A stretch of 37,978 bases of DNA from the NCBI RefSeq assembly GCF_017315985.1, contig NZ_JAFLVR010000083.1, positions 1-37,978 on the forward strand, in the 5' to 3' direction. Positions within the stretch are counted from its first letter, which is position 1, and each line of letters begins with the position of its first letter. The position numbers and the translations under genes were made by a program. Below are positions 1-6,957 of this stretch, in pieces. This stretch comes from Candidatus Enterococcus murrayae. Lineage in GTDB: Bacteria > Bacillota > Bacilli > Lactobacillales > Enterococcaceae. The notes under the pieces are model-generated. The model ran no database searches, had not been told where the DNA came from, and worked only from the letters and a program-made list of their open reading frames with translations.

Positions 1-46
1 AGTTAATATTACACTCTCTGGAAAGTAGCTTTTTTCTCGCTAGCGC

Positions 47-533
47 TTAGCTCAGCTCTCCATAAAACCATAAATCACCTTCAACTATTTCGTCATCAAC
101 AAGCTTTTCACGATAACAAATCTCACTCATTGAAGTTTTAATAGTATGCTCCTTGCAAAATGAATACTCTGAATCTATCTTTGTCCAAAACTGCTCTGGA
201 CCTGTTCTTTCCCAAAAGCTTCTATAGTAATCTTCGTCATAAAAAACAATAATTTGTGAACTCCAATAATGAGGAACAGCAATAAACGCTACAACCTTAC
301 AAAAAGGTAGATCATCCGGCTTTTGAAGAATAAATCTTTCTGTGGTACTTATCCATGCTCTGCAAAATTCTGTTTTTATTTTTCCTTTGGTTCTTTCACT
401 CTCAATAAACGGATCACTTGGTACATGAAAATGCTCATACCTACTATTCTTCAGCAAATGGCGCGAAGCCATCAATATGCCTAAGCAGCATTCTTAGTTT
501 ACGCACCTGACCACGCTGTTTCTTTCTACTCAT
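47..533 (-). pseudogene. DUF3916-type protein gene, broken by a 1-nt frameshift
   Basis: The downstream frame gives a protein with FHVPSDPFIES, WSSQIIVFYDEDYY and a C-terminal DLWFYGELS, which resembles the DUF3916 family of unknown function (family call from memory). That frame lacks a normal start: its first possible codon is a TTG near 475 with no ribosome binding site. A strong AAGGAG precedes an ATG at 533 that opens another frame, MSRKKQRGQVRKLRMLL, which hits TAG just before the conserved part. Removing one G (GAATAGTAGG to GAATATAGG, near 441) joins both into a continuous protein reading ...FAPFAEEYRYEHFHVP. So this is a recent single-base insertion, or a sequencing error. The gene lies outside the segment bounded by the rpsI repeats. 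Confidence 0.7.
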
Positions 534-621
534 ATCGTTCTCCTTATGTAAACTCTACCTATTATCTTATGTTGAGTATAGCAGGTCACTATAAATCGTG
601 GTTATTGAATATTAAACAACC

Positions 622-653
622 AAAAAGACACCTTCCAAAAATTGGAAAGTGCC
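622..653 (-). terminator. Displaced copy of the rpsI terminator
   Basis: On the minus strand GGCACTTTCC pairs with GGAAGGTGTC, with two G-U pairs, followed by TTTTT. Sequence and position mirror the hairpin just after the intact rpsI (4186-4221), so it was duplicated together with the rpsI 3' end. Confidence 0.75.
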
Positions 654-691
654 TGAAATGTTGATATATAAGGATATATTAACATTTACTA

Positions 692-728
692 AACTGTGAA
701 GCTTTACGAGCTTTCTTAAGACCTGGTT
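692..728 (-). repeat. Distal copy of the rpsI 3' end (putative att junction)
   Basis: These 37 bp are identical to 4259-4295 inside rpsI, and weaker similarity continues through the terminator to about 622. Read on the minus strand it encodes [15 protein letters not shown]-stop, i.e. the S9 C-terminus with the invariant final Arg changed to Cys (CGT to TGT would do it). It is not attached to the rest of rpsI. This is the pattern left when an element integrates into the 3' end of a gene and displaces the original end. Confidence 0.75.
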
Positions 729-911
729 CCGCGTATAAATAACGATATTAATTTCAATTCGTTTTAACAGCACGGTTTATCCCACTTTTTATAAAAGTGC
801 TATTTCAACGGATTTTAACTAATTTTATGGTATTCGTACCTAAAATCGTACCCAAATACTAACTGCAAACCAGAACGTGACTACATAAATAATATAACGG
901 TACACTCTCGC
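729..911. other. Non-coding left inner end of the island
   Basis: No convincing ORF is present. It holds a small inverted repeat (CACTTTTTATAAAAGTG, about 783-799) without a T-run, and two direct repeats of TCGTACC at 834-840 and 846-852. Similar repeats occur at the other inner end (4149-4177), as would be expected of integrase arm-type binding sites. Confidence 0.4.
832..853. repeat. Two TCGTACC direct repeats, candidate integrase arm sites
   Basis: ATTCGTACC and ATCGTACCC lie 13 bp apart just inside the left rpsI copy. The right inner end carries TCGTAAA, TCGTACT and TCGTACC. Short direct repeats near both inner ends of an integrated element are typical of tyrosine-recombinase arm sites. 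The assignment is inference, because no integrase is in the segment. Confidence 0.35.
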
Positions 912-1520
912 CTAAAAATCGTTGATTGCGTCCCTCATTATATTTAAGAAATATTCCTTTTCAGGTGCTTCTTCAACACAATATAAAACCAATGACTTTC
1001 TTACATAGCTCGCATGATCTCTCAAAAATTTTGAATTCAAAGGAAACCCTTTAGCATTTGCAAATAAACCGGCAAACCGCATCACCGTTCGAGTATTTCC
1101 TTCTCTAAACGGATGGATTAGCCATAAGCGAGCAATCAAATCTGAGAACAACGGAATCATATCTTCCACACTAATCTCAGACCATCCTACTTGATTTAAT
1201 TCATTGATGATCGTCTCAATTTGAAGTTGAATTGATGAAACAGCTCCATAGTTTAAAGACACGCCACCTAAAACTGCCTCTTCTTTGTAAATAGGTATTG
1301 TTCTGATTGCTCCTGCCCATTCATAAAGATCGCCAAAAATGTATTTATGAACAGCAAGAAATGTTTCATAATTAAGCGGCTTATTTTCAAACCAAGCATC
1401 AATATCTAACAATTTGAAATAAGTAATATCCGCTTCGGCTTTTTCAAGTAACTCTTTATCTGATATATTAAGTCTATTTTGTAAAACATCAGTATTTGGA
1501 ATTAAATAAGGATCATACAT
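912..1520 (-). CDS. Fic (Fido-domain) family protein, probable toxin
   Basis: 202 aa from the ATG at 1520, chosen because it overlaps the end of the upstream antitoxin gene by 8 nt; an in-frame start at 1550 would run deeper into that gene. The core motif is H136-PFREGNTR144, the Fic active-site loop, with H136 the expected catalytic base. Upstream, FGDLYEWAGAIRT is the usual Fic region before the flap. Fic enzymes transfer AMP or another phosphate-containing group onto target proteins. Two positions differ from the textbook HxFx(D/E)GNGRxxR: Thr replaces the second Gly, and the second Arg is one residue late (RTVMR). HPFREGNTR variants are, to my recollection, common in Gram-positive Fic proteins. 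It is paired with a VbhA-like antitoxin, so a class I toxin-antitoxin module is likely; the target is unknown. Confidence 0.88.
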   Translation of the reverse strand: MYDPYLIPNTDVLQNRLNISDKELLEKAEADITYFKLLDIDAWFENKPLNYETFLAVHKYIFGDLYEWAGAIRTIPIYKEEAVLGGVSLNYGAVSSIQLQIETIINELNQVGWSEISVEDMIPLFSDLIARLWLIHPFREGNTRTVMRFAGLFANAKGFPLNSKFLRDHASYVRKSLVLYCVEEAPEKEYFLNIMRDAINDF

Positions 1521-1728
1521 TTTGCAAACCCAAAGAACGATATTTTTCAATAACGGTTTCTAGAGCATCAGCAATTTCGATATTCCCTGCTACATACTCC
1601 TCAACCAATTTCATCGCATCTTCCGAAGGTTCAGCAGCATCTAAAGTTGAATAGCTCAAAGCAACATTCCGAAGCTTTTCACGTTCGATTTTAGTTGTAT
1701 TTTTTACTGAATATTTGTAATCAGACAT
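1513..1728 (-). CDS. VbhA-like antitoxin of the Fic module
   Basis: 71 aa, with an AAAAGGAG ribosome binding site about 10 nt before the ATG. It is immediately upstream of fic with translational overlap. The pattern ALSYSTLDAAEPSED followed by EYVAGNIEIADAL is the layout of VbhA-type antitoxins: an inhibitory helix, then a short helical bundle around a 'yv.G.i' signature. In VbhA the inhibitory helix carries (S/T)xxxE(G/N), whose Glu blocks the ATP gamma-phosphate in Fic. Here the aligned positions read Y26-S-T-L-D30-A31, or S25 if shifted by one, so Ser/Glu/Gly appear as Tyr(or shifted Ser)/Asp/Ala. The family assignment rests on size, layout and linkage; how well it inhibits is open. Confidence 0.75.
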   Translation of the reverse strand: MSDYKYSVKNTTKIEREKLRNVALSYSTLDAAEPSEDAMKLVEEYVAGNIEIADALETVIEKYRSLGLQNV

Positions 1729-1765
1729 ACTTTACCAACTCCTTTTAGTATGCTTAATGAAGTAC

Positions 1766-1774
1766 ATTATATCA
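1766..1774 (-). promoter_or_regulatory. Extended -10 promoter of the antitoxin-fic pair
   Basis: The minus strand reads TGATATAAT, a perfect TATAAT with the extended TGn, about 38 nt before the antitoxin ATG. No good -35 is visible, which fits an extended -10 promoter. Confidence 0.55.
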
Positions 1775-2027
1775 TGTTTTTAGACTTTTTCTGTACGGTT
1801 AAACTTAATGTATAGAAAAGTTAAAAAGGCAAATCCTACAAGTAAATATTTTGTAATCAAAACATTTCTCCAAAAGTGATTTCATTAGTTGTTAATTTTT
1901 ATTACTATCAGTAATTTAAGTATAATTGTAATAACTTATTTATAAACTTTCTAGTAAGCATTTGAAACTACTGATACTAAAATCTAGAAGGTTAGTTCTA
2001 TGTTTAGAAACACAATATTGGGTATTT
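1775..2027. other. AT-rich gap between nuclease-like gene and antitoxin gene
   Basis: Very AT-rich, with no ORF that has a ribosome binding site. A 23-codon plus-strand frame near 1810 lacks one and was not accepted. It presumably holds the 3' untranslated end of the nuclease-like gene; no clear terminator hairpin was recognised. Confidence 0.4.
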
Positions 2028-3968
2028 TTAATGCTCTAACATGTTCATAACAAAATCTTTTCTTTCTTGTTCAGTAAAATCATTTGGGATCATATTCAAA
2101 AATCTTTGTTGTTCAACTTTCTCATAACCAGATATTTTGATATTTTGTATCATTCGATCTTTTTTCTTCAAAGTTTTCTTCATCTCTTTTATTGAAGGTG
2201 GGTTTGCCAGAAATTTTTTAAATTTCGTAGCGTCTATCTCAGCTTCATACTCTTCATGACTACTTTTCATATAAATCACCATGTCAGTATCTCTGATTAA
2301 CGGAGGATTCCTTAGAAGAAAAGCATTCAATGCGGCTTCATCAATTAAATAGATCCCATCATAATATCCGGCTGCTCCTAAAGTTGAAGAAGTCACGAAC
2401 AATTTTATAACTTCATTAACTTTAGTTTCTATTTGTAGTCTTTTTTTTATTTCAGGAATTTGTTTTTCAAAAAAGTCAGCATTCTTTTTAAATTTCTGTA
2501 TTTCACTAACAATTTTAGCATTCGTTTTTGCATGATCTTTTACGGTATATGGGGGTAAAATAGATTTACATTCTAAAATGAACAATGTTTTATCCAATAT
2601 AAAAACTAAATCTGTTTCGAAATTCATCTTTGTTGAGTTCTGTACAGGATGCGCTTCGATATTAATAGAATCTATCCCACTATCACGTAGTCTTTTTTGT
2701 AATCTTTTTTCAAAAGCAGTCCCCTTTAAATTTATTTGTACATCTTTTGAAGCAAATAAAGAAACTATAGCAACTTCAGGCAATATTTTAAAATTGACGC
2801 TAGGAATCAGACCAAGGAAATCGTTTTCAAAAGGAATTAGAGGACTATCACCTAGATCTTTCGAATTCATATTAAAAGTGAATACATTAATTATTATTTC
2901 TGCCTCCTCTTTAGTTATACTACCCTCATAATTTCTCAATGCTCTCTCCCAATTTTTTCTATGTTTTACTACACACTTGCTTTTCAGATTATTAACACTT
3001 GAATTCTTCTTCAGTTTCTTTTTAGCTTCCATCCTTATGAATGCATGTGCTTTTAACCATTTCGCTAAAGAAACTTCTAACATAAACATGCTGAGATCTT
3101 CTACACCAAAAATTCTTTCTACCTGTTCTTCAGATACTCGTTCTAATTTTTCATCTATTGTTTGGAATTCGATTCCTTGTACTTTAAATTTTTGAATTAG
3201 TGTATCAGTTAGACTTCCTATATATCCCTTCTCTCTAAAATTTGATATTAAAACCGATTGATTGAACTTTTCGTCAATATAGTCAACATAAAACATTTCA
3301 TTTTCCATTTTAATAGTTATATCTGAAAACCTAAAATATTCAACTACGTCCATTATTTCATCCCATTCACCATTTAACTCAAAATGAGATCGTGCGGTAT
3401 ATATATCACTATCAGAATAAATAATATTTGTTAACTTGAATTCTTTCTCCTTGCGTAAGAAGAATTTAACAACATTAGATACAATTTTTATAAATCCATC
3501 ATAAGTATTTAACCTGTTTTCAATTGTATCTTCTGAATTAGTAAGTTCAACTTCTAAACTAATAGGATTTGATAGTTTATTCATTAAATCTTCAGCTGCT
3601 ATAACTACTAAATTTCCAGTTATTTCATGTTTAGTCCGATTAACTTCAAAATAATTATCTCGAATTCTACAAAAATTCTCTACAAGCTTATTCACTTGAA
3701 TAACTTTTGCTTCAAATTTTTTCCAAACTGCGATATTGTCTTCTGAATTTTCCTGCTCAATTACAAATTTAGATAATTCAGAAAATATCTTTCTCTTATT
3801 AGAATGTATTTCCCATTCTGCAACTAATCCGGATATTTTTAAAATGTCACAAAAATATGCTAATTCATGCTTTAGATATTCTTCTTTTAACTTAGGAAGT
3901 ACTTTTTTTGAATCTACTGATCCTTCATACTTATAAATGTTTATTTCCCCTCTTTTGATATTATACAT
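2028..3968 (-). CDS. Uncharacterised protein with C-terminal PD-(D/E)XK nuclease motif
   Basis: 646 aa; the ATG at 3968 follows AAGGAGG with good spacing. I do not recognise the first ~400 residues: mostly helical-looking, Lys/Glu-rich, no Cys/His clusters and no ATPase motif. Residues about 415-470 read GTAFEKRLQKRL ... ETDLVFILDKTLFILECKS. This gives E420, D453 and E466-C-K468, the conserved acidic helix plus D-(x)n-ExK arrangement of PD-(D/E)XK nucleases, close to NERD or YraN-like folds. A helical tail (470-646) follows, with a hydrophobic YYDGIYLIDEAALNAFL segment. No methyltransferase or specificity partner is adjacent. Its place in a low-GC insert beside a Fic module suggests a defence or stability role; that is inference. 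Confidence 0.65.
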   Translation of the reverse strand: MYNIKRGEINIYKYEGSVDSKKVLPKLKEEYLKHELAYFCDILKISGLVAEWEIHSNKRKIFSELSKFVIEQENSEDNIAVWKKFEAKVIQVNKLVENFCRIRDNYFEVNRTKHEITGNLVVIAAEDLMNKLSNPISLEVELTNSEDTIENRLNTYDGFIKIVSNVVKFFLRKEKEFKLTNIIYSDSDIYTARSHFELNGEWDEIMDVVEYFRFSDITIKMENEMFYVDYIDEKFNQSVLISNFREKGYIGSLTDTLIQKFKVQGIEFQTIDEKLERVSEEQVERIFGVEDLSMFMLEVSLAKWLKAHAFIRMEAKKKLKKNSSVNNLKSKCVVKHRKNWERALRNYEGSITKEEAEIIINVFTFNMNSKDLGDSPLIPFENDFLGLIPSVNFKILPEVAIVSLFASKDVQINLKGTAFEKRLQKRLRDSGIDSINIEAHPVQNSTKMNFETDLVFILDKTLFILECKSILPPYTVKDHAKTNAKIVSEIQKFKKNADFFEKQIPEIKKRLQIETKVNEVIKLFVTSSTLGAAGYYDGIYLIDEAALNAFLLRNPPLIRDTDMVIYMKSSHEEYEAEIDATKFKKFLANPPSIKEMKKTLKKKDRMIQNIKISGYEKVEQQRFLNMIPNDFTEQERKDFVMNMLEH

Positions 3969-3995
3969 TTTTATCCTCCTTATATTTTTAAATAT

Positions 3996-4139
3996 TTCGA
4001 AGTGAATACACCAAATGTAATCGACCTTTCAACCTATGATACACTCGAGAAACACCTTAATAAAGCTAGAGAAGCTAAATTAAATTACGAATCGCAAATC
4101 TGTAAAGAACGTTATTACAGAAAATATTCTGGGTATTAA
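3996..4139 (+). pseudogene. C-terminal gene remnant beside the att site
   Basis: An open plus-strand frame encodes FEVNTPNVIDLSTYDTLEK..., continues AREAKLNYESQICKERYY and stops with TAA at 4137-4139. It has protein-like composition but no start codon or ribosome binding site. Upstream the frame runs antisense into the start region of the nuclease-like gene. It resembles the tail of a mobile-element gene, perhaps a Rep_trans/MobT-like relaxase or replication protein; that family guess is weak. It is best explained as the truncated end of a larger integrated element from which the integrase and other genes were lost. Confidence 0.4.
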
Positions 4140-4148
4140 GAACAACTA

Positions 4149-4177
4149 ATCGTAAAACTCGTACTTTTTTCGTACCT
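4149..4177. repeat. Three TCGTAC-type repeats at right inner end of island
   Basis: ATCGTAAA, CTCGTACT and TTCGTACC are spaced by about 10 bp, just inside the rpsI-proximal junction and in the same orientation as the pair at 832-853. They are candidate integrase arm-type sites. Confidence 0.35.
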
Positions 4178-4185
4178 ATTCTCTC

Positions 4186-4221
4186 AAAAAAAAAGACACT
4201 CTCCAAAAATTGGAAAGTGTC
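4186..4221 (-). terminator. Terminator of rplM-rpsI
   Basis: On the minus strand GACACTTTCC pairs with GGAGAGTGTC (one G-U), followed by a run of nine T. It starts about 25 nt after the rpsI stop codon. A second, diverged copy lies at 622-653. Confidence 0.85.
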
Positions 4222-4245
4222 TGAAATGTCGATATATAAAATATA

Positions 4246-4638
4246 TTAACGTTTTGAGAACTGTGAAGCTTTACGAGCTTTCTTAAGACCTGGTTTTTTA
4301 CGTTCAACCATACGTGAATCACGAGTAAGTAATCCAGCGCGTTTTAAAGGTGTACGGAAATCAGGATCTACTTCTAATAAAGCACGTGAGATACCGTGAC
4401 GGATAGCGCCGGCTTGACCTGCGTAACCCCCACCGTTTACGTTTACGAATACATCGTATGAACCAGCTGTTTCAGTAACGCCAAATGGTTGGTTGATTAC
4501 TAAACGTAGGTCAGCATGCGGGATATATTCTTCAACGTCTTTTTTATTTACAGTAATTTTACCAGTTCCTGGTACTAAACGTACGCGAGCAACTGCATTT
4601 TTACGACGGCCTGTGCCGCTATATTGAACTTGTGCCAA
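4246..4638 (-). CDS. rpsI: 30S ribosomal protein S9
   Basis: 130 aa, full family length. It begins [21 protein letters not shown] and ends [12 protein letters not shown], where the terminal Lys-Arg reaches the P-site tRNA in the 30S subunit. An AGGAGGG ribosome binding site precedes the ATG. It is co-transcribed with rplM 15 nt upstream. The last ~37 bp (4259-4295) are duplicated at 692-728, so the 3' end of this gene appears to be an integration site. If so, the current last codons (TTC TCA AAA CGT) may have been supplied by the element, while the copy at 692 keeps the displaced original end. Confidence 0.98.
   Translation of the reverse strand: MAQVQYSGTGRRKNAVARVRLVPGTGKITVNKKDVEEYIPHADLRLVINQPFGVTETAGSYDVFVNVNGGGYAGQAGAIRHGISRALLEVDPDFRTPLKRAGLLTRDSRMVERKKPGLKKARKASQFSKR
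4259..4295 (-). repeat. rpsI-proximal copy of the island att repeat
   Basis: 37 bp within the rpsI 3' end, identical to 692-728. Divergence starts immediately outside, on the lower-coordinate side with recognisable homology and on the higher-coordinate side with none. This is as expected if crossover occurred within the identical core. Confidence 0.75.
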
Positions 4639-4653
4639 TGAATTTCCCTCCTA

Positions 4654-5097
4654 TTAAATTAAGTTTGTGATGTCTAAGACTTCTGGTTGTTGTGCTGCAT
4701 GTGGATGTTCTGCTCCACCGTAAACGTGAAGTTTCATGCCTTGAGCGCGACCTAGAGTGTTCTTAGGCAGCATACCTTTAACAGAAGTTTCGATTAAGCG
4801 ACGAGAATTTTTTTCACGCATTTCGCCTGCTGAGATTGATTTCAATCCACCAGGGAAGTTTGAGTGACGGTAGTAAATCTTGTCAGTTGCCTTTTTACCT
4901 GTTAATTTGATTTTATCTGCATTAATTACGATTACAAAATCACCAGTGTCAATATGTGGTGTGAATGTTGGTTTATTTTTTCCGCGTAGTACAGATGCAA
5001 CAACTGTTGAAAGACGTCCTAAAGGAACATCAGTTGCGTCTACTACGTACCATTTACGTTCTACTTCGCCTGGCTTAGCCATATATGTTGTACGCAC
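4654..5097 (-). CDS. rplM: 50S ribosomal protein L13
   Basis: 147 aa when started at the GTG at 5097 ([22 protein letters not shown]13 proteins start MRTTYMAK). A GGAGG lies 8 nt before it. The open frame continues upstream to 5211, but that part is the leader RNA and promoter rather than protein. Typical L13 segments are present: [34 protein letters not shown] and [15 protein letters not shown]13 is an early assembly protein of the 50S subunit. It is the first gene of the rplM-rpsI operon. Confidence 0.97.
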   Translation of the reverse strand: MRTTYMAKPGEVERKWYVVDATDVPLGRLSTVVASVLRGKNKPTFTPHIDTGDFVIVINADKIKLTGKKATDKIYYRHSNFPGGLKSISAGEMREKNSRRLIETSVKGMLPKNTLGRAQGMKLHVYGGAEHPHAAQQPEVLDITNLI

Positions 5098-5176
5098 GTT
5101 TTTTTCCTCCAATTTCGATTTCGAATGTTTGACAAACACTTGAGTTTCCGGGGCTCTTGTGGGGCAAACAATACCA
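5098..5176 (-). promoter_or_regulatory. L13-type ribosomal leader RNA
   Basis: The ~75-nt untranslated leader runs from the promoter to the rplM GTG. It contains GTTTGCCCCACAAGAG, then CCCCGGAAACTC and AAGTGTTTGTC, which matches my memory of the Firmicutes L13 leader: a short hairpin element in front of rplM thought to let L13 repress its own operon. The stems were not computed. Confidence 0.6.
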
Positions 5177-5182
5177 TTTACC

Positions 5183-5211
5183 ATAATACTTGCAAAGCCT
5201 TGCCATGTCAA
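5183..5211 (-). promoter_or_regulatory. rplM-rpsI promoter
   Basis: The minus strand has TTGACA, a 17-nt spacer and TATTAT: a near-consensus sigma-A promoter, as expected for ribosomal protein genes. Transcription should start near 5177. Confidence 0.85.
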
Positions 5212-5327
5212 TGTTTTTCTCTTTGAAAACGCAAAATATTTTCATTTTCCTCTTTCTCTTCTACTATACATATTCCTATTCAATATACAGCCTAAAATGA
5301 ATAAAGAAACGAATAACCAAAAATATT

Positions 5328-5379
5328 TTGCATAAATATTTAAAAAGTGCTTGCTTTTTGTATTTTATGGTGCTAATAT
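5328..5379 (+). promoter_or_regulatory. argG promoter with a possible ARG box
   Basis: TTGCTT (5351-5356), a 17-nt spacer and TAATAT (5374-5379), with TG one base before the -10. TTGCATAAATATTTA at 5328-5342, directly upstream of the -35, resembles an ArgR/AhrC half-site. The promoter is well supported; the ARG box is suggestive only. Confidence 0.55.
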
Positions 5380-5433
5380 TGCTTCAACACATTAATTAGA
5401 ATTTAATGAAAAAGTGATAAGGGAGCAATCAGG

Positions 5434-6642
5434 ATGAAAGAAAAAGTGATTTTAGCATACTCAGGTGGTTTAGATACTTCCGTCTCAATCAAATGGCTCG
5501 TCGATGAAGGCTACGACGTGATTGCCTGCTGTTTAGACATTGGCGAAGGCCGCGACACTGAATTTATTAAGAATAAGGCGTTACAGGTTGGCGCAATTGA
5601 ATCGTATGCCATCGATGCGCGTGAAGAATTTTCACAGGATTTCGTTTTGGTTGCATTGCAGGGCAATACTTACTATGAAAATTCTTATCCGTTGGTATCA
5701 GCTTTATCTCGTCCATTGATTTCGAAAAAATTGGTCGAACTGGCTCATCAAACAGGAGCGACTACCATCGCCCATGGTTGTACCGGAAAAGGAAACGATC
5801 AGGTTCGTTTTGAAGTTTCTATCGCCGCACTTGATCCAAACTTGAAGATCATTGCACCGGTACGTGAATGGAAATGGTCGCGTGAGGAAGAAATCAACTA
5901 CGCAGCTGAAAAAGGCGTGCCGATCCCAGCAGATTTGGACAATCCTTATTCGATCGACCAAAATTTATGGGGCCGTGCCTGCGAATGCGGCGTATTGGAA
6001 GATCCTTGGGCAACTCCGCCAGCGGGGGCTTATGCTATCACTGCTGAATTAGAAGAAACGCCAGATAAGCCGACGATCGTTGAGATCACTTTTGAAAAAG
6101 GTGTACCGACTGCTTTAGACGGCGAGGAATTGTCTTTGGCTACATTGATTATGAAATTAAATACGATTGCCGGCGTTCACGGCATCGGCAGAATCGACCA
6201 TATCGAAAACCGTCTGGTAGGTATCAAATCTCGTGAAGTTTACGAATGTCCAGGTGCGGAAGTGTTGATGAAGGCGCATAAGGAATTGGAAGATCTAACC
6301 TTCGTTCGTGAGATGGCCCATTTCAAACCAGTCATTGAACAGCAATTATGCCAAATGATCTATGACGGTCTATGGTTCAACCCTACAATGGATGCCTTGA
6401 TCGCATTCTTGAAGCAATCACAAGAAGTCGTAAACGGCGTATTGCGTGTGAAACTATTCAAAGGCAACGTGATTGTTGAAGGACGTAAATCTGACAACAG
6501 CTTATACAACGAAAATCTAGCGACGTATACATCTGCGGATACCTTTGATCAAGATGCAGCGATCGGCTTCATTAAACTATGGGGCTTGCCGACCAAGGTA
6601 CATGCTGAAATCCAAGCTGAAAGTAAGCAAACAACAGTTTAA
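5434..6642 (+). CDS. argG: Argininosuccinate synthase
   Basis: 402 aa, usual family length. It joins citrulline and aspartate with ATP to give argininosuccinate, the penultimate step of arginine synthesis, in the cytosol. The N-terminal ATP-pyrophosphatase loop is YSGGLDTS (about residues 9-16). Later family blocks include [20 protein letters not shown] and a C-terminal [11 protein letters not shown]. An AGGGAGC ribosome binding site lies before the ATG. argH follows on the same strand after an unusually long structured spacer. No other arg biosynthesis gene is in the window, so citrulline must come from elsewhere. Confidence 0.97.
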   Translation: MKEKVILAYSGGLDTSVSIKWLVDEGYDVIACCLDIGEGRDTEFIKNKALQVGAIESYAIDAREEFSQDFVLVALQGNTYYENSYPLVSALSRPLISKKLVELAHQTGATTIAHGCTGKGNDQVRFEVSIAALDPNLKIIAPVREWKWSREEEINYAAEKGVPIPADLDNPYSIDQNLWGRACECGVLEDPWATPPAGAYAITAELEETPDKPTIVEITFEKGVPTALDGEELSLATLIMKLNTIAGVHGIGRIDHIENRLVGIKSREVYECPGAEVLMKAHKELEDLTFVREMAHFKPVIEQQLCQMIYDGLWFNPTMDALIAFLKQSQEVVNGVLRVKLFKGNVIVEGRKSDNSLYNENLATYTSADTFDQDAAIGFIKLWGLPTKVHAEIQAESKQTTV

Positions 6643-6649
6643 CGAAATT

Positions 6650-6883
6650 GCAAGATGTACCAGATGTGAGGCGGCTTTTACTTGCCGGTAAATAAGGCCG
6701 TCCGGTTTCACATCTTGCCATTGCTCTTAGGAGAGTTTCTTTTCCGGTCAGGAAATAAGGAAACCAGCAATGTTTTCATCCTGAGGTATCTGAAAAGATG
6801 CCTCCTCCCTATGTTAAAAGCTTTTCGAACTCGTTCAGCTCTTGAACAAAAATTTTCGCTTGTTGCTTCAAAGAGCTAGTTCA
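6650..6883 (+). ncRNA. Highly structured argG-argH spacer RNA (putative regulatory)
   Basis: Four successive hairpins can be read by eye. H1: GCAAGATGT (6650-6658) with ACATCTTGC (6710-6718), enclosing GGCGGC/GCCGTC. H2: CATTGCT (6719-6725) with AGCAATG (6766-6772), enclosing GTTTC/GAAAC and TTTCC/GGAAA. H3: GAGGTATCT-GAAA-AGATGCCTC (6783-6804), a 9-bp stem with a GNRA tetraloop. H4: GAACT...AGCTCTT with AAGAGCTAGTTC (to 6883). H1 and H2 share a CCGGT(n)AAATAAGG motif. An intrinsic terminator follows. No T-box consensus (GGGTGGNACCGCG) is present, so it is not a T-box leader. Either an attenuator for argH or a processed RNA is possible. Confidence 0.5.
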
Positions 6884-6896
6884 ATAAGCTAGACAT

Positions 6897-6923
6897 AAAA
6901 AGACCGTTGCGACGGTCTTTTTT
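6897..6923 (+). terminator. Terminator or attenuator between argG and argH
   Basis: AGACCGT-TGCG-ACGGTCT followed by TTTTTT, ending about 35 nt before the argH ATG. It would stop transcripts from argG unless read through. GGCCGTC at 6696-6702 in hairpin 1 could pair with GACGGTC at 6911-6917 as an alternative fold. Confidence 0.8.
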
Positions 6924-6957
6924 GCTAAAATCAATAGATAAAAGTGAGGATAAAACA

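Noticed and set aside
1810-1881. 23-codon plus-strand frame MYRKVKKANPTSKYF...
   Set aside because: No ribosome binding site or promoter and no relation to neighbours.
2578-3936. Plus-strand ORFs of 66-117 codons
   Set aside because: They lie antisense to the nuclease-like gene, have no ribosome binding sites and show low-complexity Ser/Leu/Phe composition; shadows of the real frame.
6643-6957. T-box leader between argG and argH
   Set aside because: No GGGTGGNACCGCG motif and no recognisable specifier loop; other structure described instead.
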